From Bacteroidota bacterium (GTDB taxonomy: Bacteria > Bacteroidota > Bacteroidia > Bacteroidales > JAAUTT01): 39,548 bases of DNA. Made by a program: the position numbers and the translations under genes. The stretch spans positions 1 through 39,548 of the forward strand of contig JAUZOO010000020.1 of NCBI GenBank assembly GCA_030706405.1. The letters are read 5' to 3'. Shown in pieces: positions 8,396 to 17,703 of the stretch (position 1 is the first letter of the stretch; each line of letters opens with the position of its first letter). The notes beneath the pieces were generated by a model. The model was given only the letters and a program-made list of their open reading frames with translations, had not been told where the DNA came from and searched no databases.

Positions 8396-10294
8396 ATGTC
8401 ATTTAAAAGCTTACAGCATTATATATCAAAGCTTGAAGAAGCAAACGAGCTAATCCGTATAAAAAATTTTGTAGATCCGGAACTGGAGATTACCGAAATA
8501 ACCGATCGGTTTTCGAAACTTCCCGATGGTGGCAAGGCTTTGCTCTTTGAGAATACCGGAACAGGTTTCCCGGTCCTTACCAACGCTTTAGGTTCATTAA
8601 AACGCATCGGCATCGCCTTTGGAGTATCTGACATAGAAGAGTTAAGCACTGAAATCCATTCGCTCCTAAGTTTGGCATCCAGTCCTAAAAAATCCATTCT
8701 CGACAAATTAAAGTTATTGCCGGTATTTAACAAAGTGAGCTCATGGATGCCCCGATCCATTTCGGGCAAAGGCGAATGCCAGGAGGTTATCATCAAAGAC
8801 CCCGACTTATCCATTCTGCCAATCCTTAAATGCTGGCCTGCTGATGGCGGGAGGTTTGTTACCCTGCCGTTGGTACACACCATTGACCCGGTTACCGGAA
8901 CCCGAAACCTGGGAATGTACCGCATGCAGGTTTTCGACAAAAATCTGACAGGAATGCATTGGCACCGTCATAAAACCGGAGCGCGCCATTATATGGAATA
9001 CCACAAGCTTGGACAAAAAATGCCCGTAGCTGTGGCTCTTGGTGGAGACCCTGCATATACCTATTCGGCAACCGCTCCCCTACCCGATCAGATTGACGAA
9101 TACATCCTGGCCGGATTTCTTCGCAAAAAACGGGTTGAACTCGTAAAATGTATTACACAGGATATTGAAGTACCGCGAGATGCAGACATCATCATCGAAG
9201 GCTATGTCGATCCGCAGGAAGAATTAATCTGGGAAGGCCCTTTTGGCGACCATACCGGATTTTATTCGCTCGAAGACTGGTATCCAAAATTTCATATAAC
9301 CTGCATCACTCACCGCCGCAATGCAATTTATCCGGCAACCATCGTAGGGATTCCGCCTCAGGAAGATGCATGGATTGCCAGAGCTACCGAACGAATTTTC
9401 TTCCAGCCCTTGAAGTTTGCCTTTTGCCCCGAACTCACCGACATTGACCTTCCCCCGGCAGGTGTGGCGCACAATCTGGCTATTCTAAAAATAGAAAAGC
9501 ATTACCCCGGTCAGGGACAAAAAGTTATCAATGCTTTATGGGGAGCCGGACAGATGATGTTTAACAAAGTAATGGTGATTACTGATGAAAACATAGACAT
9601 CCACGATTATAAAGCGTTGTTCCGACAGGTGATTACATCCGTACGAATTCCGCAAGACCTGATGTTTACCAAAGGGCCGCTCGATGTTCTGGACCATTCA
9701 TCGGACAGGTTTGCTTTTGGAGGGAAACTCGGCATTGACGCAACCCGTAAACTCCCGGAAGAAATCGACCAAGTCGACAAGATTTCCGTACCAATTAAAC
9801 CTGCGGATGTATCGGCCATTAAATCGCAAATTCCTGAAATAAACGAAATCATTTTTAATGAACTTCCATTTGCTTTATTCTCTTTGAAAAAAGAAATGGC
9901 GAAAGAACTGCCGGCAGTATTTAAAAAGCTTTCGCAAACGGAAGAATTGGCAGGCATCAAGCTTTTTATTTGTTTTGATTCTCCCGTAAATCTCAACAAC
10001 GAGGAAGTTTGCGCCTGGCAGGCCTTCAGTAATATCGATCCGATACGGGATTGCATTGTAACACCCCGAAAAGCCCCTTATGAGGCATGTTTATGTATCA
10101 ATGCAACGGCCAAGGCCTCAAGCCATCAAAACTTTCCACGACCGTGGCCCAATGTGGTAACATCTTCACCCGAAACCATCGAGAAAGTGGATTCCCGTTG
10201 GCCTGATTATTTCAACGAACCATTTATTCATTCACCCTCATTAAATTACCATCCCTTAAGCCGGGGAACAGGTGCAGTGGCAGATATAAACTAA
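8396..10294 (+). CDS. UbiD family decarboxylase (menaquinone-type)
   Basis: A 632-residue protein of the UbiD superfamily, which uses prenylated FMN to decarboxylate aromatic or unsaturated acids. The long form seen in Bacteroidota is usually annotated as menaquinone biosynthesis decarboxylase. Visible family blocks are NLGMYRMQVFDKNLTGMHWH, a metal/prFMN-binding stretch, EGPFGDHTGFYSLEDWYP, and the C-terminal DATRKLPEE. The real substrate is inferred from family and may differ. It stands alone, 110 bases after rlmD and 66 bases before the propeller protein. Confidence 0.88.
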   Translation: MSFKSLQHYISKLEEANELIRIKNFVDPELEITEITDRFSKLPDGGKALLFENTGTGFPVLTNALGSLKRIGIAFGVSDIEELSTEIHSLLSLASSPKKSILDKLKLLPVFNKVSSWMPRSISGKGECQEVIIKDPDLSILPILKCWPADGGRFVTLPLVHTIDPVTGTRNLGMYRMQVFDKNLTGMHWHRHKTGARHYMEYHKLGQKMPVAVALGGDPAYTYSATAPLPDQIDEYILAGFLRKKRVELVKCITQDIEVPRDADIIIEGYVDPQEELIWEGPFGDHTGFYSLEDWYPKFHITCITHRRNAIYPATIVGIPPQEDAWIARATERIFFQPLKFAFCPELTDIDLPPAGVAHNLAILKIEKHYPGQGQKVINALWGAGQMMFNKVMVITDENIDIHDYKALFRQVITSVRIPQDLMFTKGPLDVLDHSSDRFAFGGKLGIDATRKLPEEIDQVDKISVPIKPADVSAIKSQIPEINEIIFNELPFALFSLKKEMAKELPAVFKKLSQTEELAGIKLFICFDSPVNLNNEEVCAWQAFSNIDPIRDCIVTPRKAPYEACLCINATAKASSHQNFPRPWPNVVTSSPETIEKVDSRWPDYFNEPFIHSPSLNYHPLSRGTGAVADIN

Positions 10295-10360
10295 TCCGGA
10301 ATTACTGAAGTAATTGCTATTCTCAATTTTTAATTCTAAATTAGCCTTAGGTTTGTTGCC

Positions 10361-13300
10361 ATGAATCGACTTTTCCCCCTCTTTATTATAACACTGTTAC
10401 TGATTCCCCGTTTTCTGACGGGTCAGGTTTTTTTTCCCCAGGCTACAATATTTACGGTTAATGACGGATTATCCAAATCTCAGGTAAATGCCCTGTTTCA
10501 GGACTCCAGAGGCTTCCTTTGGATAGGAACGGAAAATGGATTAAACCGGTACGACGGATACGAGTTTACAACTTACACGCACCACTCATTATCCCCGAAA
10601 TCATTATCAAATAATACCATAAATGCCATTTGCGAAACGGCAGACGGAACCTTATGGATAGCCACTAATAAAGGTCTTAACAGTTTAGATGTTTCTACCG
10701 GAGACTTTACCTGTTACCTCAACAACCCAAGAGACCTGAATACAATCAGCGACAATGTCGTTCTAAACGTTTTTGTTGATTATCATAAAACACTTTGGAT
10801 CAAGACATTGCGATCACTCGACCGTTTCAACCCTCAAACCAAAACTTTTCACAGGTTTATACATTCTATCGATTTTTTTAAGTCTATTTCGGGCAACATC
10901 CGGTTTCCGCTCTTTGAAGATAAAACCCATGATTTCTGGATTGGCACCAAAGACGGATTAAACATGTTTGACAGGAAAAAACAACAATTTCACCGTTATA
11001 CTACAAACACTAACAACCCGTCAAGTCTGAGTCATAATGAAATACGAACGGTTTGCGAGGACAACGACGGAGCTCTTTGGGCAGGTACCAGCAACGGGCT
11101 AAATAAATTCAATCCTGCTTTTAACAATTTCAAGCGTTATTACCCATCCCCGCTGTCGAATTCATCACTGGGAGATAACCGAGTTAATGCACTTTACAAA
11201 GACAAAAACGGTCGGTTCTGGGTAGGAACACAGGGAGGCTTGTTTATTTTCAACAAATCAGCAGAAAAATTTGAGCCTGTATTGGCAAAAAATCAAGTTG
11301 CATTAAACATCCCTATTTATTCCATAATAAGCGACAGATCTGGAATTATCTGGGTTGGCTCATTAAACGGGCTTATAAAAATCAACCCGCACAACCCTAA
11401 ATTTAAACAATATCGTTTGGACGAAAATACTACGCATTCTTTTATGTCCAACGACGTTGGTTCAATTGCCACGCTTACACCCAATACGCTATTGGCCGGC
11501 ACCCTCGGGAAAGGACTGGCTATACTTAACCTCAAGAACCTTAGTTCTGCTAATTTCCAATTTAACCAGCTAGGTTCAGATGAAAATAATTACATAAACT
11601 GCATTTTTGAATACCATAGCCCGCTGTATTGGCTGGGAACAAATGCCGGTGTGGTTATTTTCAATGCCATAACCAACAGTTGCTCGCTTCTTAGCAACGA
11701 ATTAAACTCAACCGGCTACGAGGCTTCGCTTCAAAACAAGGTAAATGCAATCGTCAGAGATAAAAAAGGCAAAATTTGGTTGGGAACTTATCATGGTCTT
11801 TTTCAAATTTCTTTTGAAGAGAAAAAGGTAAAGACTTACCTCAACAACCCCGCCAATCGCAACACACTATGCAACAATAATATACATTCGTTAGAATGCG
11901 ATTCGAAAGGAAACCTGTGGATTGCTACCGATAATGGGCTCGACTGTCTGGACACCGAAAAAGAACGTTTCCGGCATATTGATGACGACCCGGCACAGCG
12001 GCCATTCTTAAGCAGCTCATCGATCTACAGTTTAAAGTACGATCCTCTGGGTATTCTCTGGGTTGGAACATCTACAGGATTAAACCGCCTCAACCTAAAA
12101 AACAACTCTATAAAAATAATAACCCAACAAGATGGGCTCTCGGATAATCTCATCGACGCTATTACTATTGATAAAAACCATCGCATATGGGTCAGTACCA
12201 ACCGGGGCATCAACATGATAAACCCTCATACGCTTGGGATACATCAATTTGACACTAACGACGGATTACAGGATCACGAATTTAACCTCAATTCCGTTTG
12301 CAGCAGTACATCCGGCGAACTATATTTTGGAGGTGTGGCTGGCATTAACGCGATTTCGCCCGACTCATTAATCAGCAACAATTACGCGCCTTCGGTTGTA
12401 ATATCATCAATTGAAACAATTTCACCCAAAGGAAAGATAAAAACAGTAAACTTGTCGGACGATAAGATAACGATACCTTATCAATCCAATATTTTTACGA
12501 TTAATTTTGCGGCCTTGGATTTCACACTTCCAGGAAAAAACAATTTTTCGTATAAGTTCTATTCAGACAAAGAAGAAGACTGGATATACATCGGCAACAA
12601 GCATTCAGTAACCTTTTCAAACCTGAAGCCTGGAGAATACCACTTCAAACTTAAAGGCTCCAACAACGACCTGGTATGGAATAACCAGGAGCTTTCGCTT
12701 ATAATCAGCATAGAAGCTCCTTTTTGGCTGAGGCCGGAAGCATATTATCTGTATGCGTTGATCTTTCTGTTCTCCATACTGGTATTTTACCGTTACCGAA
12801 CCTATCACTTACGAAAAGCCAACAAACTACTCAAAGACAGAGATATTGCGGCCCGCGAAATAGAGCGACAAAGGGAACAGCTGGCTCTAAAAAACCGAAA
12901 TATTACCGATAGTATTAACTATGCCAAACGGATACAGGAGGCATTGATGACTTCCGAACGTTTTTTCAAACGCATCCTGCCCGAATCGTTTGTGCTACAC
13001 CAACCAAAGGATATCGTCAGTGGAGACTTTTTCTGGATTAGCGAACGAGACTCCAAAATTTTTGTTGCCGCAGCCGATTGTACCGGGCACGGGGTTCCCG
13101 GGGCTTTTATGTCAATAATCGGGATTGAATTATTTCGTAAAATCACTGTTTCGCAAGGAATTGATAAGCCCGCCCAGATTTTGGACATCCTGAACCGTGA
13201 ATTTGAAAAAATATTTAAAGATGTAGATAGCGAAGCTATCAAAGATGGGATGGATATTGCATTTTGTGTCATCGATAAACAAAGCCGTACGCTCGAATTT

Positions 13301-13666
13301 TCCGGAGCTATAAATCCAATTTATCTTATCCGCGACAATAAAATTACCGAAATCAGAGGATCTCGTTTCTCTATCGGGTTGGACGAGAACCCCGAAAATC
13401 AAACTTTTGAAAACAAACAAATTGAGCTTCAGGATGATGATGTGATTTATCTTTTTTCAGATGGTTACGTCGACCAATTTGGAGGCCCTGAAGGTAAAAA
13501 ATTCAAATACAGACGATTCCGGCACTTACTGCTTACCATCTATCAATATCCGATGGAAGAACAACGCCATTTACTCGAAGACCGGATTAACCGTTGGAAA
13601 GGAAACCTCGAACAAGTAGATGATATTCTGGTAATTGGATTAAAGCCAACCTTCAATAAAAATTAA
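10361..13666 (+). CDS. Double-propeller sensor with SpoIIE-type protein phosphatase domain
   Basis: A 1101-residue envelope-spanning signalling protein. A signal peptide (residues 1-21) is followed by about fourteen Reg_prop repeats of the form LWIGTxxGLNRF, enough for two seven-bladed propellers (about 30-680). A Y_Y_Y domain follows (about 695-780, GEYHFKLKGSNND), then a membrane helix near 793-812, a coiled coil (about 820-850) and a C-terminal PP2C/SpoIIE phosphatase (about 860-1097). The phosphatase metal motifs are VSGDFFW, AAADCTGHGVPGAFMS, GMDIAFCVID and DVIYLFSDGYVDQFGG. It probably senses a periplasmic ligand and dephosphorylates an anti-sigma antagonist or similar partner. It converges on the hybrid kinase, whose stop lies 11 bases away. 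Confidence 0.9.
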   Translation: MNRLFPLFIITLLLIPRFLTGQVFFPQATIFTVNDGLSKSQVNALFQDSRGFLWIGTENGLNRYDGYEFTTYTHHSLSPKSLSNNTINAICETADGTLWIATNKGLNSLDVSTGDFTCYLNNPRDLNTISDNVVLNVFVDYHKTLWIKTLRSLDRFNPQTKTFHRFIHSIDFFKSISGNIRFPLFEDKTHDFWIGTKDGLNMFDRKKQQFHRYTTNTNNPSSLSHNEIRTVCEDNDGALWAGTSNGLNKFNPAFNNFKRYYPSPLSNSSLGDNRVNALYKDKNGRFWVGTQGGLFIFNKSAEKFEPVLAKNQVALNIPIYSIISDRSGIIWVGSLNGLIKINPHNPKFKQYRLDENTTHSFMSNDVGSIATLTPNTLLAGTLGKGLAILNLKNLSSANFQFNQLGSDENNYINCIFEYHSPLYWLGTNAGVVIFNAITNSCSLLSNELNSTGYEASLQNKVNAIVRDKKGKIWLGTYHGLFQISFEEKKVKTYLNNPANRNTLCNNNIHSLECDSKGNLWIATDNGLDCLDTEKERFRHIDDDPAQRPFLSSSSIYSLKYDPLGILWVGTSTGLNRLNLKNNSIKIITQQDGLSDNLIDAITIDKNHRIWVSTNRGINMINPHTLGIHQFDTNDGLQDHEFNLNSVCSSTSGELYFGGVAGINAISPDSLISNNYAPSVVISSIETISPKGKIKTVNLSDDKITIPYQSNIFTINFAALDFTLPGKNNFSYKFYSDKEEDWIYIGNKHSVTFSNLKPGEYHFKLKGSNNDLVWNNQELSLIISIEAPFWLRPEAYYLYALIFLFSILVFYRYRTYHLRKANKLLKDRDIAAREIERQREQLALKNRNITDSINYAKRIQEALMTSERFFKRILPESFVLHQPKDIVSGDFFWISERDSKIFVAAADCTGHGVPGAFMSIIGIELFRKITVSQGIDKPAQILDILNREFEKIFKDVDSEAIKDGMDIAFCVIDKQSRTLEFSGAINPIYLIRDNKITEIRGSRFSIGLDENPENQTFENKQIELQDDDVIYLFSDGYVDQFGGPEGKKFKYRRFRHLLLTIYQYPMEEQRHLLEDRINRWKGNLEQVDDILVIGLKPTFNKN

Positions 13667-13677
13667 AAGCTCAATTC

Positions 13678-15405
13678 TTAGATTAAACTGCTGCCCTTTA
13701 ACAGATTTCCCATTTTCAGCACAAGGTCTTCGGGTTGGAATGGTTTACTGATATAATCATCCATTCCGGCTGCCAGGCAGTTTTCTTTATCTCCGGCAAG
13801 AGCATTCGCCGTAATGGCAATAATTGGTGTACGTTGATTCGTCGTTTCTTCAACCTCCCGAATCTTCTTTGTTGCCAAAATTCCGTCCATTACAGGCATT
13901 TGTATATCCATAAGGATAATATCGTATTTTGAAGTCCCAAACATTTCCAGCGCTTCCTTGCCGTTAGCCGCAACCTCAATAGATTTTACCATTTTCTGGA
14001 TGCTTAACAAAACAATTTTTTGGTTAATTACATTATCCTCTACCAACAAAACATTGGCATCCCTCAAATCAATTGCAGGAACCTTAATTTTGGGTATTTT
14101 CGTCCTTTTTATTTCAGGTTCAACAGTATAGAACGTTTCCGAAATATCAAAAAACAAATAGAACGAAAAAATTGTTGAAGAGCCCAGCGTATCAACTAAT
14201 AACTGACTTCCCGAATTTTCAATGAGTTTTTTTGCAATAGAAAATTCAAAGTTATATGGCTTGGCATCCTCCTGTCCCATTTCAATTCGGCTCATTGAGT
14301 CAATCCGTGCTACATCTAATGCAAGCGGAACATCTACTTCTATTTTAAATGAAAGCTCACATTTTTTGTCCGTTTCCCTCAAAACCGAATAGGTAATATT
14401 AATATGTATTGATTTATCAGGAGAATTTCGAATAATATTTTCGATGATATTTAAAAGTATCTGCTTAATCATTACAGGGTTACCCAATAAGTTGTAGCTA
14501 AGTCCAGCATTGGGTTTAAAATTAATATTTACCCTTCCGTAATTAATTGTATCAAATAGCTTTACCGTACTATTAATAAGTCCATGTAAATTAAAACTGA
14601 TATTGACGCTTAAATTACTTAAATCGATGGAGGAAGCCTCTGAAATATTGTTCACTACATTCACCAGATTGTTCGTCGAGGCTTGTATTGTTTCCACAAA
14701 ATCTTTCTGATCAACATTTAGCTTCGAATTTGCGAGCAAATTACTGGTAACCACAATATTATTCAAAGGAGTACGAATCTGATGGGAAATCTGCGAAATA
14801 AAATCCTCCTTACTTTTCAGCTCCTTACTAAACTGCAGTCCTTGTTGTTTCATATCTGTAATTCTTTTCATAAGAAGAACATTATAAGAATACCCAACAA
14901 GGTAAACGCCTGCATAATAAAATAACAGTTCTATTTTATAAAATAGAGGAATAAAATAAGCCCCGTTCCAATCAAAAGGCAAAAACAAAAAAAGAACAAT
15001 AACTAAAAGAAAGAAAAGGGAAGCCCACGAGCCATTACGAAGTCCGTTAAAAAAGAAGGCAACTAGCGGAAAAAACAATGTCCAGAAATGAGCAGTCCCC
15101 TCTGCACCTCCGGCAATAAATAAAATTAACAGAAGCGCTGTAATAACAACAAAATTAACCGTAAAGAAACGAACATCCCAACGTTTGGTCTTCGCCAGAA
15201 ATATATTTGCCAAAAAAGTTAAAAAGGTAACTGCCTGAGCTGCCAAAACCCAATAGTTCCGGCTTATTATGCCGGTTATCAACAGTACCGGGAACAATAA
15301 AAGCCCAAACCAACTGATTATATACAGGAAGTTTAGCTTATCCTTATCTTCCGACTCGCCCAATTCAGGCAAATCAATATTTAATATATCTTTAAAAAAA
15401 TCCAC
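13678..15405 (-). CDS. Membrane hybrid histidine kinase with degenerate ATPase domain
   Basis: A 575-residue protein. The N-terminal 180 residues form five or six membrane helices with no extracytoplasmic domain. HisKA follows with the phospho-accepting His208 (SQISHQIRTPLNN). The ATPase domain keeps an N-box (Asn323 in NIIENIIRNS). It lacks the G1 DxGxG and G2 GxGLGL motifs; the corresponding stretches read EVDVPLALDV and NFEFSIAKKLI. The C-terminal receiver is intact (ED455-456 region, Asp500, Lys554, ILMDIQMPVMDG). It may be a pseudokinase or a phosphatase/phosphotransfer scaffold. It converges on the SpoIIE protein gene, which may be a functional partner. Confidence 0.82.
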   Translation of the reverse strand: MDFFKDILNIDLPELGESEDKDKLNFLYIISWFGLLLFPVLLITGIISRNYWVLAAQAVTFLTFLANIFLAKTKRWDVRFFTVNFVVITALLLILFIAGGAEGTAHFWTLFFPLVAFFFNGLRNGSWASLFFLLVIVLFLFLPFDWNGAYFIPLFYKIELLFYYAGVYLVGYSYNVLLMKRITDMKQQGLQFSKELKSKEDFISQISHQIRTPLNNIVVTSNLLANSKLNVDQKDFVETIQASTNNLVNVVNNISEASSIDLSNLSVNISFNLHGLINSTVKLFDTINYGRVNINFKPNAGLSYNLLGNPVMIKQILLNIIENIIRNSPDKSIHINITYSVLRETDKKCELSFKIEVDVPLALDVARIDSMSRIEMGQEDAKPYNFEFSIAKKLIENSGSQLLVDTLGSSTIFSFYLFFDISETFYTVEPEIKRTKIPKIKVPAIDLRDANVLLVEDNVINQKIVLLSIQKMVKSIEVAANGKEALEMFGTSKYDIILMDIQMPVMDGILATKKIREVEETTNQRTPIIAITANALAGDKENCLAAGMDDYISKPFQPEDLVLKMGNLLKGSSLI

Positions 15406-15528
15406 GAGTTTTTGTCTATTACAGGGTTACTATAAATTACCAATAATTTATTGATAAAATTAAAAAAATACTTCTACTTATTCTTAACTTTTATAAAAAT
15501 AAGAGGACATATAAAAGTGTCTTGTTCC

Positions 15529-15561
15529 TTGAATTTTTATCCGCCAAAATCTTTAAATTTG
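15529..15561 (+). promoter_or_regulatory. Candidate Bacteroidota promoter
   Basis: TTG at 15529-15531 and TAAATTTG at 15554-15561 are 22 bases apart, within the 17-23 range known for Bacteroidota promoters. The predicted start would leave a leader of about 85 bases before the ATG at 15655. Confidence 0.4.
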
Positions 15562-15654
15562 CCATGTTTACCGTTCCTGTTTCCAGTTTTGAGGGTAAAC
15601 ATATTTAAAAAATTAAACATTATCAATTTTTATTAAACAATAATACTCCAAGCT

Positions 15655-16515
15655 ATGGTAAAACGAATTATTACAGTGTCTTTCCTCCTTTGTACGATAT
15701 TTGGTTTGGGTAAAGCCCAGCATAATAAGCTAGTAACTAAAGAGCAACTTGTGATATTTGGGAAATCGACCACCTACGTGGTTTTAGACGAAAATCCAAT
15801 GTCCGAGTACAACATGGGGATTAAAGATGCCGTTGAAAAATATTGGAAAATAACCCCTTTCAAATTTATATCGAGTCGCGAATTTGATACAAAATTAAAA
15901 GATCCGACAGCATCATTCATTTTACGGACAAAGACCTTTCTATCGAAAGATAAAAACTGCTCCGAATATAACTATCTCAACTTCTTGATGGGCGACAAAG
16001 TAACGGCTATAAATGACATGCCTGAGTTATTAACCATTCCGTTGTCTTACGCCGGGGTAGAAATCGACACCTATTCTAATAAACTGGGCATTTTTATAAA
16101 GTTTGCCCAGGAGCATATCAAAAACCTTCAGGCCGGAAGCCGTCCCTCGGAAATCAATAATCTGAAATATTACAATAAGAATATCCGGGACATTAAAGGC
16201 AAAACTCTTTTAGTACAAGCCGAAGATCTTTCGGAAGAGGTTAATACCCTCGAAAAAATTAAGGCTCAATACCCGTACGATGTAAAGATTGTTAGCTCTG
16301 AAGAAATTGAAAAAGCGATTGCCGGGCAAACTGCCAATACGATTATCCTGCACCAGATTAGTCCAAGCCCCAAAGACCGGGTTGGCCGTTCGTACAAAAT
16401 CATCTATGGAGTTGACGATTCCAAGATGTATTATTACAATTTCGAGAACATATCGCAAAAACGACCAGCCGGCATACTCGCCAAAGACTTTAAACGTATA
16501 ACATTCGATTGGTAA
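15655..16515 (+). CDS. Secreted protein of unknown function
   Basis: A 286-residue protein with a clear signal peptide (MVKRIITVSFLLCTIFGLGKAQ, cleavage after about residue 21 or 22). No lipobox and no internal membrane segment follow. The mature part alternates strands and helices, with a repeat-like use of TIILHQISPSP and SYKIIYGVDDSKMYYYN. The C-terminus GILAKDFKRITFDW resembles that of secreted Bacteroidota proteins of unknown role. I do not recognise a domain. It has its own promoter candidate and a terminator, so it is probably monocistronic. Confidence 0.75.
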   Translation: MVKRIITVSFLLCTIFGLGKAQHNKLVTKEQLVIFGKSTTYVVLDENPMSEYNMGIKDAVEKYWKITPFKFISSREFDTKLKDPTASFILRTKTFLSKDKNCSEYNYLNFLMGDKVTAINDMPELLTIPLSYAGVEIDTYSNKLGIFIKFAQEHIKNLQAGSRPSEINNLKYYNKNIRDIKGKTLLVQAEDLSEEVNTLEKIKAQYPYDVKIVSSEEIEKAIAGQTANTIILHQISPSPKDRVGRSYKIIYGVDDSKMYYYNFENISQKRPAGILAKDFKRITFDW

Positions 16516-16521
16516 CCTCTG

Positions 16522-16550
16522 AAGCCTCGGTAAAGCCGGGGCTTTTTCTT
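16522..16550 (+). terminator. Rho-independent terminator
   Basis: AAGCCTCGG (16522-16530) pairs with CCGGGGCTT (16536-16544), with one G-T wobble, and a T-rich tail (TTTTTCTT) follows. It lies directly after the secreted protein gene. Confidence 0.82.
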
Positions 16551-16587
16551 GCTTTCCTATAAACACATACATTAAAACAATAAAATA

Positions 16588-17622
16588 GTGACGCTGTCGG
16601 AAACATCAAAACTCAAAAAACTGCCGGGCATCTCCGAAATATTATCAAAAACCGGCATCGACAGCTTTGTCTTTGCATTAGGCGGCATGATTCTGCTTGC
16701 ATGGTTATTGCCATCGCCGGGAGCATATGAAGGCTTAGTATCCCTTAAATCCCTTGCCAATTACGGGGTTTCGGTCGTTTTCTTTTTTTACGGATTACGC
16801 CTTAGCCCTGAAAAGCTTCAGATTGGGCTTAGTAACTGGCGGCTGCACATGGTTGTACACATTAGCACATTTGTATTATTCCCGCTCTTAATGCTCATGT
16901 TCCGGTTCCTTTTTGCCGAAGGAGACGCCGGTCTTTTATGGCTCGGGGCCTTTTACCTTTCAGCTCTTCCATCCACGGTATCATCTTCGGTGGTTATGGT
17001 ATCGATAGCGCGGGGAAACATGCCTGCCGCAATTTTCAATGCAAGCCTGTCGAGCCTCATCGGGGTTTTTATAACACCTCTATGGATGGGGCTCTTTATA
17101 GCTGTCAGTTCCGGCGGGCTTAATCTTTGGGGAGTTATCGGCCAATTATCCTTACAGGTATTAGTCCCGGTTGTTCTGGGCATCTTCCTGCACCGCCGAT
17201 GGGGCAGTTTTGCCGAAACCCACCGCAAAAAATTACGTCACTTTGACCAATCGATCATTTTGCTGATTGTTTACACTTCATTTTGTGCATCGTTTGCCCG
17301 CCAGATGTTTAAAGATTTCAGCATATTAAATATTTTTTTATTAGGGATATGCATGGTGGGTTTATTCTTTTTAGCTTTCAGCATCATAACACTGGTTTGT
17401 AAGTTATTACGCTTTAACCGCGAAGACAGCATTACTGCATTATTTTGCGGCTCAAAGAAATCGCTTGTGCACGGCACGGTAATGTCGAGAGTTTTGTTTC
17501 CAGGGAGTAATGTGGCCGGTATCATACTGCTCCCCTTAATGATGTACCACGCCCTTCAACTGGTTGCCGCCAGTATCATTGCCAAACGAATGGCAAAATT
17601 TTCAGAAAAAGTTAAGGGTTAG
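16588..17622 (+). CDS. SBF-like bile acid:sodium symporter family transporter
   Basis: A 344-residue membrane protein with about ten hydrophobic segments, of the SBF-like branch of the CPA/AT superfamily (PF13593 type, YfeH-like). Conserved features are FYLSALPSTVSSSVVMVSIA in the unwound-helix region and CGSKKSLVHGTVMSRVLFPG in the second half. The substrate is not known; plant and bacterial relatives move organic anions or affect ion homeostasis. The start is GTG at 16588, giving a plausible cytoplasmic N-terminus before the first helix. It converges on the SGNH esterase gene. Confidence 0.88.
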   Translation: MTLSETSKLKKLPGISEILSKTGIDSFVFALGGMILLAWLLPSPGAYEGLVSLKSLANYGVSVVFFFYGLRLSPEKLQIGLSNWRLHMVVHISTFVLFPLLMLMFRFLFAEGDAGLLWLGAFYLSALPSTVSSSVVMVSIARGNMPAAIFNASLSSLIGVFITPLWMGLFIAVSSGGLNLWGVIGQLSLQVLVPVVLGIFLHRRWGSFAETHRKKLRHFDQSIILLIVYTSFCASFARQMFKDFSILNIFLLGICMVGLFFLAFSIITLVCKLLRFNREDSITALFCGSKKSLVHGTVMSRVLFPGSNVAGIILLPLMMYHALQLVAASIIAKRMAKFSEKVKG

Positions 17623-17703
17623 CTTCTCCTAACAGCCTTCTAAACCATTATTTTACCCACAATTGCAGTTTAACAGATTGGCATTATGGACAATCTAAAA
17701 AAA

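Noticed and set aside
10348-10355. TAGGTTTG, a TAnnTTTG match before the SpoIIE-type gene
   Set aside because: It lies 5 bases before the ATG, which would require a leaderless mRNA; no TTG at the right distance.
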